Origin: Promethearchaeia archaeon
Lineage (GTDB): Archaea > Asgardarchaeota > Lokiarchaeia > Sigyniarchaeales > SOKP01
Assembly: GCA_029856145.1 (NCBI GenBank)
Contig: JAHQWK010000011.1
Location: 117,506 to 181,505, forward strand
Direction of reading: 5' to 3'
DNA length: 64,000 nucleotides
Numbering within the stretch: position 1 is the first letter of the stretch; each line of letters opens with the position of its first letter. Shown one piece after another: positions 46,373-55,428 of the stretch. The position numbers and the translations under genes are program-made. A model generated the notes under the pieces. It saw only the letters and a list, made by a program, of their open reading frames with translations, did no database searches and was not told the DNA's origin.

Positions 46373-47102
46373 AAAAAATTCTTCTGATAATGATAAACTT
46401 AAGCAAATCCTTATAATCGACAATTATTCTCGAGGTTTTCCAACAGATAGAATAACACGAATAGAATCAATTATAAGAGATTGTCTAACAGAAGTAGAGT
46501 TTAAAACAATCCATTTTACTCAATTTAAATCAGAATTGACAGAAAATTATATAGGAATAATACTTTCGGGGTCTGAATTGAATGTTTCTAGTTTTTACTA
46601 TAATGAAAGAATAAAAAAGAAATTTAAACCCCAATTAGAATTAATTCAACAAAAAATTCAGACACCAATCCTTGCATTGTGCTTTGGATTTCATTTAGTA
46701 GCGTATGCTTATGGGGCTCAAATAGGTAGAATGAGAATACTCGGTTTAGGAGGAAGGATTATTTTTATCTTAATTAAAGAAAAAGATGAGCTAATTACTC
46801 AAAAAAATATTCCGGTAAACGCCCATCACCTTGATTTTGTATCTCCTAATGATTATAAAATTCAAAAAAATTTCAAGATTCTCAGTACTTCCAGAACAAT
46901 GGGCTACAATATTGTTCAATATATACGACACATTAAAAAACCAATTTTTGCACTTCAATTTCATCCTGAAACTCATAATCCTTACTATTTTCATCCAAGT
47001 TTGTTTGATGAACGAATTGCTAACAAGACTAGAATAATCGGACAAGAGATCATTGAAAATTTCATATGGTTGTGTTTGCATAAAAGAAATAATTTAGAAT
47101 AA
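46365..47102 (+). CDS. Class I glutamine amidotransferase-like protein
   Basis: A 245-aa protein. The nucleophile elbow is ALCFGFHLVAYAYG with Cys near 106; His and Glu follow in LQFHPETHN near 200. A free-standing GATase domain like this may be a gamma-glutamyl hydrolase or a partner of a synthetase. The ATG at 46365 lies just after GGATGA; an ATG nine bases earlier is possible. It overlaps the stop of the GGCT-like gene. Confidence 0.8.
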   Translation: MVEKNSSDNDKLKQILIIDNYSRGFPTDRITRIESIIRDCLTEVEFKTIHFTQFKSELTENYIGIILSGSELNVSSFYYNERIKKKFKPQLELIQQKIQTPILALCFGFHLVAYAYGAQIGRMRILGLGGRIIFILIKEKDELITQKNIPVNAHHLDFVSPNDYKIQKNFKILSTSRTMGYNIVQYIRHIKKPIFALQFHPETHNPYYFHPSLFDERIANKTRIIGQEIIENFIWLCLHKRNNLE

Positions 47103-47106
47103 ATTT

Positions 47107-47125
47107 TCACTGTGAATTTTTTTTA
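47107..47125. terminator. Palindrome and T-run between convergent genes
   Basis: TTCACTGTGAA (47107-47117) is followed by eight T. It lies between the convergent amidotransferase and DUF2061 genes, and T-rich sequence continues to 47165. Confidence 0.4.
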
Positions 47126-47165
47126 ATTCTCAAAATTCTTAAATTTTTTTCTACATTTGGTTTCT

Positions 47166-47651
47166 TTATTCTTCCTTTTCTTTTAAAAAGACCATCTTTC
47201 TTCCTGAATGAGCCACATCAAAGTAATTCTTATAATTTTCGATTTCTTCATGAATTTCTGCTAATTCTTCATTTTCCAACATTTTATTGAAAATATTTTG
47301 AAGGGATATGTATAGTTCAGGAATAAAAGTATTAATTTGAGATAATTGATAAGCTAATTCTTTAATAGAAGAAAAATCTAATCTTAAATCAATTTCTTTT
47401 TTTTTAATTTGTCCAATTATTTTTTTCTCAAGTTTTCTTCTAGAAATATTACTCCAAGTTAATTCATAGAAGAAATAGTTTACACTTTGCACAGACTCTG
47501 TTAAAAGTGCCATTCCTGTAGCAATTGCAATACTACCAGTAATAAGATATGCTGTCAGAGTCCCGAGTACTAATGTTAATGATCTATAAATGAGACTTTT
47601 AATTAGACTTTCCTTCCATTCTATTTTACGCGATTTCATTTTGGTTTTCAC
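47166..47651 (-). CDS. DUF2061 membrane protein with coiled-coil tail
   Basis: A 161-aa protein. Residues 10-75 match the DUF2061 module: KESLIKSLIYRSLTLVLGTLTAY, then VQSVNYFFYELTWSNI. This gives two short spans. The C-terminal 80 residues are charged helix. No function is established for the family. Single gene. Confidence 0.75.
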   Translation of the reverse strand: MKTKMKSRKIEWKESLIKSLIYRSLTLVLGTLTAYLITGSIAIATGMALLTESVQSVNYFFYELTWSNISRRKLEKKIIGQIKKKEIDLRLDFSSIKELAYQLSQINTFIPELYISLQNIFNKMLENEELAEIHEEIENYKNYFDVAHSGRKMVFLKEKEE

Positions 47652-48073
47652 TTAAAATGATAATTTAAATTTAAGTTTATATTCTCAATATTCTCCTTCA
47701 ATTAGTATGAGCAAATTATTTAATTATAGCAAGATAGAGCAAATCTTTTTTAAATGAAATAATCTCAAATTTATTAGCTACCTTTTTGAAGGACATTTTA
47801 CTGAATTATATCAATAAGAATATTTAAATCTTGGTCTCGTTTAAATAAGTTCGGCTTCAAATTTTTATTTTATCGAATTCTATATTTTCTATAAATATTT
47901 TAAATAATTTGAGCTCTATCAGTATTGGAAATTGAAAAAAAGAAAAAGACATAATAATTTATGATGATGAATTATGAATGGTTATAAAATCTTTAAAAAT
48001 AATATTAGAATAATAGATTATATTATAAAAGAGTAATAATGATTCTTTTACCCATTTTGGAGATAATATAAAA
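47652..48073. other. Gene-free AT-rich stretch
   Basis: About 420 bp without a supportable gene, tRNA-like sequence or clear repeat. GGAGAT at 48058-48063 is the ribosome site of the following gene. A TATA-like run (TATATTATAAAAG near 48017) may be its promoter. Confidence 0.5.
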
Positions 48074-49429
48074 ATGAGTATATATGCCGATGATATTGCT
48101 AACTTTACGTCAGTCTTAAAAATTGCATACAATTTCTTAACGGGTAGAGATTATTTACAAAGGAAGAAATTAAAAGAAAGAAAGACTTTAATTTCTGTTG
48201 CTTCTGGATTCCCGGATTTGGTGTTTGCTGCGGACTCAATTCCTGTTTTTCCGATTCGCATGGAAAAATTTAAACTTAATTTATATTTGCTCGCGTTAAA
48301 TTCAGCAACAAGTCTATTCGGTTGGAATCTTACAACTAAATTATTAGGAATAGTAAGGCAAGTAGACTTTTTAAAAATAGTAGATAATGTTTTAAATGAT
48401 GTGATTAACTCGATCAATTCAAAATATAATTTATTATACGAACGAGCAATCAAAAAAAATGTGTCACCAGATTTTTGCTTTGGGATTAAATCTATTTATG
48501 GAATGCATGTTTCAGAAGCAAATAATTGTGATTGTACTTTAAATTTCACTTTACGATGTAATAAATATAATCAATATCTTAAATCTTTAAGAGCAATAAT
48601 ACCAAATCAAGTTTGGGTAGACATTCCCCCAATTGATAAAGAAAATAAAGAAAAAACCTTAGAAATTATGGTTAATAATGTCCAAAAAGCTATTTCAGAA
48701 ATTGAAAATATAACAGGAAATATTGTAACAGATAATAGCTTAAATAAGCAATTTCGAATAGGGAATCAAGTAAAAAGATATTACAAATCAATTATTTATG
48801 ATATTAGCACTTCAGATTTCTATCCTTGTAATCCTGCTACATTTGCAGAAATCTTAGCTTTATTGACGATCTCTTTCCAAGATTATAATTCCAATGCCCA
48901 GAGATACTTGGAAAATATTAGCCAATTAGTAAAAGAAATGAGAGATCGTATAGATCGGGGTATTGGGATGGATGTATCCAATATGCCAAGAATATTATTA
49001 ACTCCAATATTCAATGGTTGGGAACCAGAAAGCCAAGAAATTATATATCAATTAGGAGGTAAAGTAATTTATTCAGATTGGGACATATTAGGTTTATTAG
49101 AAGAAATTCCAGTTTCAAAAGACTCTAATCCAGTTGAGGAGTATGCCCGATTCCTCTTAAATGCCTCAAATAAAGGCTTATTATGTTTAAATAATTGTGA
49201 CGCATTAATCAAATCTTACCAAAAATATATTAAAAGAACGAGAATCGATGGTATTATTATTAATGAACTTGCAAATTGTCATCTAGATTCTAATTGTTAT
49301 GATTTACTAAAAAATAAATTTAGAACTAATCTTAGAATACCATCAATTAGTATTAAATTTAAGAAGATTGGTGAGAATATAGAAAATCTTAAGGCTAAAT
49401 TAGGACCTTTTATGGAGTTATTTAGTTAA
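48074..49429 (+). CDS. 2-hydroxyacyl-CoA dehydratase-type HgdA-like subunit, copy 2
   Basis: A 451-aa paralogue of the 44435 gene, alignable over the whole length. It shares PDFCFGIKSIYGMHVSEANN, YPCNPATFAEILALL, FQDYNSNAQRYLENIS and DVSNMPRILLTPIFNGWEP. The late cysteine segment reads NCHLDSNCYDLLK. It is separate from the other dehydratase genes by about 2 kb and has no adjacent HgdB partner. Either it replaces copy 1 in a second complex sharing the same B subunit, or it acts on another substrate. Confidence 0.75.
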   Translation: MSIYADDIANFTSVLKIAYNFLTGRDYLQRKKLKERKTLISVASGFPDLVFAADSIPVFPIRMEKFKLNLYLLALNSATSLFGWNLTTKLLGIVRQVDFLKIVDNVLNDVINSINSKYNLLYERAIKKNVSPDFCFGIKSIYGMHVSEANNCDCTLNFTLRCNKYNQYLKSLRAIIPNQVWVDIPPIDKENKEKTLEIMVNNVQKAISEIENITGNIVTDNSLNKQFRIGNQVKRYYKSIIYDISTSDFYPCNPATFAEILALLTISFQDYNSNAQRYLENISQLVKEMRDRIDRGIGMDVSNMPRILLTPIFNGWEPESQEIIYQLGGKVIYSDWDILGLLEEIPVSKDSNPVEEYARFLLNASNKGLLCLNNCDALIKSYQKYIKRTRIDGIIINELANCHLDSNCYDLLKNKFRTNLRIPSISIKFKKIGENIENLKAKLGPFMELFS

Positions 49430-49441
49430 ATTAAAAGAGAA

Positions 49442-50011
49442 TTATGTACCGAAAAAGTCAGATGGTTTTAGCAGGTGCTGATCTTCTTTCTCCTTTTTTG
49501 CCTTTTCATGGGGATCTACCCATTCTGATTCACCTTTAGATGCTGGTGCGCTTGCTCCTCCTGGAGTTTTTAATCCTTGTGGCTTTAAATTAATATCGGC
49601 AGAAATAGATTCTGGTTGTTGTCCCACTGCCACTGGTGCGGCTTGTACGTAAGTAACACCTCCTGCTTTCAAGAATTTTAATTCACTTAAAACCTTTTCA
49701 AGATTCATTGATTGAACACTTTTATTCATTGTATCCATTATTTCCTTTAGGGATTTTGATGTTTCTCTTAATCCTTTTGGATTTATTCCTGTAAGTAATG
49801 AATCTAAATTGGCACTTATGTTATCATTTAATTCTTTTAACGATCCCAACACTGTATTCCAATGTTTATTCATTTGAGATTCAATGGCACTAATCATTTT
49901 AATTGTTTCATTCATGAAATTGACGTGAGCTTCGTATCGTTCCTCGTCCTTTGCACGTAAATCTGATATAAGCATTATTAACTTCCGTAATGCTTCTTTC
50001 TCTTCACTCAT
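49442..50011 (-). CDS. Helical protein with disordered C-terminal tail, unknown
   Basis: A 189-aa protein. Residues 1-115 are helical and coiled-coil-like. The rest is Pro/Gly/Ala/Ser-rich and probably disordered (LKPQGLKTPGGASAPASKGE), ending in a charged segment and KPSDFFGT. No family is recognised. It is convergent with the dehydratase-like gene, with 12 bp between stops. Confidence 0.6.
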   Translation of the reverse strand: MSEEKEALRKLIMLISDLRAKDEERYEAHVNFMNETIKMISAIESQMNKHWNTVLGSLKELNDNISANLDSLLTGINPKGLRETSKSLKEIMDTMNKSVQSMNLEKVLSELKFLKAGGVTYVQAAPVAVGQQPESISADINLKPQGLKTPGGASAPASKGESEWVDPHEKAKKEKEDQHLLKPSDFFGT

Positions 50012-50174
50012 TAAATATCAACTCAAATCTTTATCTAATTTTAAATATAATTTATCTATAATTTTATTTTTTCTATTATATTTATGATTATAAAGAAATT
50101 TATATGTATCTTTTCCATTAATAAACAGATTCATAATAAAATCATTAACTAATAAAAATAAGTTAGATATTAAA

Positions 50175-51662
50175 ATGTCAATAAAAAAAATACAATGGGT
50201 AAGAAATCCAAAAATTCTTGAAATTAATACCGTTCCATGGCTTCACTCATTATCAGAAATTTATAATATCCCAATAAATTTGAAGAATATTCCCGAACAA
50301 GTATTTAACCAAGAGATTAGATTATTTGACGCAGTATGGTTAATGGGCGTTTGGGAAAGAAGTCCTTCTAGTAAAAATATAGCTCTTGAACATCCTGATC
50401 TATTAAAAGAGTATCATAAGGCTTTACATGATTTTAGGGATGAAGATGTTATAGGTTCACCTTATGCTGTATATTATTATCATGTTGACAAAAATATTGG
50501 GGGAATAGATGGCTTAAAGGAAGCCCGGGAGAAATTAGCTGAACGAGATATTCAATTAATATTAGATTACGTCCCTAATCATGTTTCTATCGATTCTTTA
50601 TGGACATTTGAATCAGATCTATTTATTGAGGGAACGTTAGATGATTTAATGTCTCATCCATATGATTATTTCAGTATTGGTGAAAAAATATTTGCCTATG
50701 GTCGCGACCCCAATTTTCCATCTTGGACAGATACAATCCAAATTAATGCATTTTCAGAAGATGCCAGAAATAAAACAGTTAACACATTACTCAGTATTGC
50801 TGAACTTTGTGATGGAGTTCGATGTGATATGGCTATGTTGATGACTAACAAAGTTTTTAGTAAAACTTGGGGTGAAAAAGCGGGAGTCATTCCTGATAAA
50901 GAATTTTGGGAAGAAACCATTCCAGCTATTAAAGAAAAATATCCAGATTTTATTTTTATAGCAGAAGTATATTGGGGTATGGAATGGGAACTTCAACATC
51001 AAGGATTCGATTTCTGCTATGATAAAAGGTTATATGAAAGATTAGTCTATGAGAATGTTAATGCTATTAAAGATCATCTAAAAGCAGAATGGGCTTTTCA
51101 AAGTAAACTTGTTAGATTTATTGAAAATCACGATGAATTAAGAGCTATTGAGAAATTTGGGGAAGAAAAATCACGAGCAGCAGCGATTATAACAACAACT
51201 TTACCTGGAGTAAGATTAATACATGAAGGTCAAATTCATGGTTATAAAATAAAATTACCTGTCCAATTAGGAAGGCGACCTTTTGAAGAGAAAAATAGTC
51301 AAGTGTTAAATTTTTATCTAAGTTTATTAAATGCAATACCAAGTCAAGATTTTAAGACCCCTAACTGGTCACTCTGTGAAGTAGAACCAATTAATAATGA
51401 TGATGATTCATTTTCAAATATAATCTCTTATTTATGGTGGAAAGATAGTAATTATCGCCTCGTTGTTGTTAATTATAGTTCAAATTACTCAAAAGCTCAT
51501 GTAAAAATAAGTCCATTCCATTTTGACACCTATAAGTGGAGATTTACTGATTTACTTGATAATAAATCTTATACTTTTCATGGAGAGGATTTGTATAAGC
51601 ATGGATTATATATTGAATTAAATGCATGGAAAGGACATATTTTTGAAATTTCGAAGGAGTAA
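50175..51662 (+). CDS. GH13 alpha-amylase-family glycosidase
   Basis: A 495-aa glycoside hydrolase family 13 protein. The four classical regions are visible: DYVPNHV near 136, GVRCDMAML with nucleophile D218, FIAEVYWG with acid/base E264 and FIENHDE with D320. A short beta C-terminal domain follows (about 410-495). There is no signal peptide, so it likely acts on intracellular alpha-glucan or an oligosaccharide, in line with the GH57 branching enzyme in this window. The precise specificity (amylase, glucosidase, transferase) is open. Confidence 0.88.
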   Translation: MSIKKIQWVRNPKILEINTVPWLHSLSEIYNIPINLKNIPEQVFNQEIRLFDAVWLMGVWERSPSSKNIALEHPDLLKEYHKALHDFRDEDVIGSPYAVYYYHVDKNIGGIDGLKEAREKLAERDIQLILDYVPNHVSIDSLWTFESDLFIEGTLDDLMSHPYDYFSIGEKIFAYGRDPNFPSWTDTIQINAFSEDARNKTVNTLLSIAELCDGVRCDMAMLMTNKVFSKTWGEKAGVIPDKEFWEETIPAIKEKYPDFIFIAEVYWGMEWELQHQGFDFCYDKRLYERLVYENVNAIKDHLKAEWAFQSKLVRFIENHDELRAIEKFGEEKSRAAAIITTTLPGVRLIHEGQIHGYKIKLPVQLGRRPFEEKNSQVLNFYLSLLNAIPSQDFKTPNWSLCEVEPINNDDDSFSNIISYLWWKDSNYRLVVVNYSSNYSKAHVKISPFHFDTYKWRFTDLLDNKSYTFHGEDLYKHGLYIELNAWKGHIFEISKE

Positions 51663-51730
51663 TATATTGAAAATTTATTTAGAGAAAAATAAATTATATT
51701 ACCAAAAGAATCAAAAAGAGATTTTGAAAT

Positions 51731-53584
51731 TTAGTGAACTGTAACCGTTTTTGCAAGATTTAATGGTTTATCAGGATCTAAATTATGTTCAAGGGCTGCA
51801 TAATAAGCTAATAATTGTAGGGCTGGAATAAAAGTTATTGAACTAAAAAGACTATGATATTTATCCTCAGGTTGAGGTATTCGAATTGTAATATCACTCA
51901 GATTAGTAATCTTTACGTCGCTTTCTACGACTAATGAAATAATTTTACCCCCTCTTGCTTTAAATTCCATAACATTTCCAACCAACCTTTCATAGGTTTC
52001 ATCTGGAGGTGCGATAAAGATAATAGGGTATCCCTCTCTTACTAAAGAAATTGGTCCATGTTTTGCATGTGCTGCTGAATATCCTTCAATAAAACGACAA
52101 GCAACTTCTTTTAATTTTAACCCCCCTTCTTTTGCTGTTGCTATTGAAGCGCCACGGGCTAGAAAGAAAAAATTTAGATTTTTTTCTAAGTTTTTTACAA
52201 TATATTTAATTAAATCAACATTTTTTTCAAGAAAGTTCTCTATAATATCAGGGACAGATTGTAAAGCCTCATAATATTTCTGAATTTCTTCATTTGACAG
52301 TTTTTTTCTCAATTTAGCAATCTCTAAAGCGACTAATGCAAGTGTTAGAACTTGGGAAACATATGTTTTAGTAGCAGCAACTCCAATTTCAGGACCTGCT
52401 TGAGTAATTAAAACTTGATCTGAATGTCTAGTAAGTGTTGATCCAACAATATTTGTAATTGATAATATTTTTACACTTGGATTATATTTTTTTGCCCATC
52501 GAATTGGTTCAATTAGATCAATAGTTTCTCCCGATTGTGATACTGCTATTATTACAGAATTATCTTCAAGACAATTATCTAATTGAGTTTTAAATTCAGA
52601 ACATTCTATTGCTTCAATATATTTGCCAAGAAATTTTGTTACAATAAATTTTCCTGCTAATGAAGCATAGAAAGAGGTTCCAGCAGCTGTGATATATATA
52701 TGTTCTGCATTTATCAATGACTCAGAGAATTCTTTCAAAGACTCAGTAGGTATTTTCATAGTTCTTCTTAGAGCCATGGGTTCTTCATAAATCTCTTTCA
52801 ACATGAAGTGATCGTAGCCCTCCTTCTCAGCAGCACCAATATTCCAGTCAATAGTCATTAATTTTTTATTTTCTATTCTCTTTTCGCTCATTATATTGAA
52901 AAACTCAACACTATTGGGTCTTAAAATTGCTAATTCATCATCATCCAATATATAACATTTTCTAGTGTATTTTAAAAAAGCAGGAATATCAGATGCACAA
53001 TAAGTAGTGTTTTTCGCAATCCCTAAAACTAAGGGTGATTCTCTTCGAACAACAATAATAGTATCTGGATAATCAGCATGACAAATAGCCAGTGCAAACG
53101 CACCTTTACACTTTTTAATAGCAGAAACCACAGCTTCTTTTAAATTTCCATGAGTGTTCAAATTTTCTTCAATTAGATGAGGAATGATTTCTGTATCAGT
53201 TTCAGATTTAAAAACATGCCCCTTTGATATTAACTCCTCTTTCAGTTCAAAAAAATTTTCAAGAATTCCGTTATGTACTACGGCAATTTTATTATTACAA
53301 TCTAGCTGAGGATGACTATTAATCTTTGTCGGTGGACCGTGAGTTGCCCATCTGGTGTGAGCTAACGCAAGTTTAGAACCATTCGGAAACTCATTTAATT
53401 TCAACTTTTTATGGATCTCATCAATTTTACCAGAATCTTTTTTAACAAATAATTTTTTATTTGCTATATAAACAATTCCACAAGAATCATATCCACGATA
53501 TTCTAGGCGTTTTATTCCTTCGAATACATTATTACCTATGTTTAAATTCTCTTCATTAGTAACAATACCAAAGATGCCACACAT
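51731..53584 (-). CDS. glmS: Glutamine-fructose-6-phosphate aminotransferase (isomerizing) GlmS
   Basis: A 617-aa enzyme making glucosamine-6-phosphate. The start at 53584 is chosen because MCGIFGIV puts the catalytic Cys at position 2, exposed after Met removal; codons six residues upstream are not needed. The N-terminal glutaminase domain has HTRWATHGPP and HNGILEN. Two SIS domains follow (AAGTSFYASLAG, SQSGETIDL, ARGASIATAKEGGLKLKE), and the end LAKTVTVH is family-typical. It sits downstream of glmM on the same strand. Confidence 0.96.
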   Translation of the reverse strand: MCGIFGIVTNEENLNIGNNVFEGIKRLEYRGYDSCGIVYIANKKLFVKKDSGKIDEIHKKLKLNEFPNGSKLALAHTRWATHGPPTKINSHPQLDCNNKIAVVHNGILENFFELKEELISKGHVFKSETDTEIIPHLIEENLNTHGNLKEAVVSAIKKCKGAFALAICHADYPDTIIVVRRESPLVLGIAKNTTYCASDIPAFLKYTRKCYILDDDELAILRPNSVEFFNIMSEKRIENKKLMTIDWNIGAAEKEGYDHFMLKEIYEEPMALRRTMKIPTESLKEFSESLINAEHIYITAAGTSFYASLAGKFIVTKFLGKYIEAIECSEFKTQLDNCLEDNSVIIAVSQSGETIDLIEPIRWAKKYNPSVKILSITNIVGSTLTRHSDQVLITQAGPEIGVAATKTYVSQVLTLALVALEIAKLRKKLSNEEIQKYYEALQSVPDIIENFLEKNVDLIKYIVKNLEKNLNFFFLARGASIATAKEGGLKLKEVACRFIEGYSAAHAKHGPISLVREGYPIIFIAPPDETYERLVGNVMEFKARGGKIISLVVESDVKITNLSDITIRIPQPEDKYHSLFSSITFIPALQLLAYYAALEHNLDPDKPLNLAKTVTVH

Positions 53585-53723
53585 TGCCACACATTTTACC
53601 AAATCATATTCAATGTTATCAAGTTAAAGATATTTTGAAAAATATTTTAAGATTATTGAATTTTGGATAATATAATATAAAATTAAAGAATAATTACAAT
53701 TGGGCTAAAAAAAACTAAAACCT

Positions 53724-55142
53724 TTATATGAGATTTAATTTCTGCATATTTCTCATTGCTACATTGTTCATTTCTATTGAGTGGTTTATATCTATGGTAG
53801 ATTCACCTGAAATTCTTAAATAAGGGCTTGTTCCAGATCTTCTTATTAAAAGCCAACCATCTTCAAAATCGAATCTACATCCATCCATTCTATTGATGTT
53901 TGCTTCTTCTTTTCCCAAATCATCAAAAGTCTCTTTCATTTCATTAATAATCATCTGATGAATTTCTTCTGTAAATGGGATATCCTGTTTTAGTGCAAAT
54001 TTCTCAGCATAGTATGGGTATTCAGGAATATCTTTTAATAATTCTTTTAAATTACTTCCTGTCTTGATTATCATTTGCAATATAGTAGCTATAGAAACTA
54101 TTGAATCAGGACCAAAATGATAATTAGGCCAGATATACGTGCCAGAAGTTTCACCTCCTAAAAAGCCACCATATTTTTGTAGTGCTAGAGATACCTTAAT
54201 ATCTCCAACTTCTGTTCGAATAACTTCACAACCAAGAGGATTTAAGACATCTTCAATTAGACTTGATGAATTAACAGGAGTTGCTACTTTCATTTCATCC
54301 TTGGATAATGTATTTTCTTGAATAATATGTGTTGCTAATAGTGTTAACAATCGAATTGGATCAACTATTTCACCAGCTTCATCTAAAAAGATAACTCTAT
54401 CAGCGTCTCCATCAAGTGCGATACCGATATCTCTTTGTTGAGAAATTTTTAAAAATTTAGATATTTGGATCAAATTCTCTTTACTTGGTTCTGAATGACG
54501 TCCAGGGAATCTCCCATCCATTTGACTATTTATTGTCATTATATTTATGTTATAAGTAGAAAGAAGTTTTGGCACTATATCACAGCCAGAACCATTCCCC
54601 GGATCTACAATAATATTTAACTTGCTTCCATCAAATTTTATACGATTGGTTATATCTGAAATATGAAGATCATTTATGTCATTAATTTCAGTTACTTTTC
54701 CTATCTGGTCATATTCAATTTTAAGAAAATCCTTCTCATCATAAATTCTCGAAATTTTAATTTCTTGTTCGGGAGAATATCCTACACCAGAGGGGTTCCA
54801 TAACTTTAACCCTATATATTCGGGAGTGTTATGTGAAGCAGTTATCATAACTCCAGCATCAGCCTCTAAAAAACGCAAAGATGCCGCTAAAGTAGGAGTA
54901 GTAACAATTCCTAAAGTTTTAACATTGCATCCACTACTGATAATTCCAGAAATTAGTGCATATTCTATTGGTAATGCTGAAATTCTAATATCTTTTCCAA
55001 TTACTACAGTGCCGCCATTTAAATACGTTCCTAGTGCTAACCCTACCTCAAGACTCATTATTGGTGTGAACATAAGATCTGATTCAGAATAATTTAAAAA
55101 TACACGACGTATACCGGAGGTACCAAAAATCGAATCTGTCAT
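53724..55142 (-). CDS. glmM: Phosphohexomutase (phosphoglucosamine/phosphomannomutase type), active-site intact
   Basis: A 472-aa alpha-D-phosphohexomutase. S103 in TASHNTPEY is the phosphoserine, ALDGDADRVIFLD near 230 binds Mg, GGETSGTYIW near 315 contacts sugar, and RRSGTSPYLRISGES near 440 binds phosphate. Adjacent glmS suggests glucosamine-6-P to glucosamine-1-P conversion, but archaeal members are often bifunctional with mannose or glucose. The start at MTDSIFGTSGIRR is chosen by family alignment. It contrasts with the degenerate relative at 6599. Confidence 0.88.
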   Translation of the reverse strand: MTDSIFGTSGIRRVFLNYSESDLMFTPIMSLEVGLALGTYLNGGTVVIGKDIRISALPIEYALISGIISSGCNVKTLGIVTTPTLAASLRFLEADAGVMITASHNTPEYIGLKLWNPSGVGYSPEQEIKISRIYDEKDFLKIEYDQIGKVTEINDINDLHISDITNRIKFDGSKLNIIVDPGNGSGCDIVPKLLSTYNINIMTINSQMDGRFPGRHSEPSKENLIQISKFLKISQQRDIGIALDGDADRVIFLDEAGEIVDPIRLLTLLATHIIQENTLSKDEMKVATPVNSSSLIEDVLNPLGCEVIRTEVGDIKVSLALQKYGGFLGGETSGTYIWPNYHFGPDSIVSIATILQMIIKTGSNLKELLKDIPEYPYYAEKFALKQDIPFTEEIHQMIINEMKETFDDLGKEEANINRMDGCRFDFEDGWLLIRRSGTSPYLRISGESTIDINHSIEMNNVAMRNMQKLNLI

Positions 55143-55428
55143 AGTTTTCTTCTTAAGCAATATTATATTTTTTTACAATTACAACTGTATCTTAATATAA
55201 GATTAAGAAGGTTTTTTACTTTTTATATTTAATTTATGTAATTTTTCACTGTGGTATTGGGAAATTAATACAAGAATTAGATAAGAATTAGACATTAGCT
55301 AAATTTAACTGGTTTTTTTCTTCTTTTAAATACCGAATTTTAATAGAAAATGGAAAACTATTAATTTTTTCACAACAATAATTTAATAAGTATTGAAACA
55401 AGAGTTATATCTTTAGACTTTTAATCAA

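Noticed and set aside
47652-48073. Possible tRNA or small RNA in the long gap
   Set aside because: No T-loop-like GTTCGA sequence, acceptor stem or GC-rich hairpin was found by eye.
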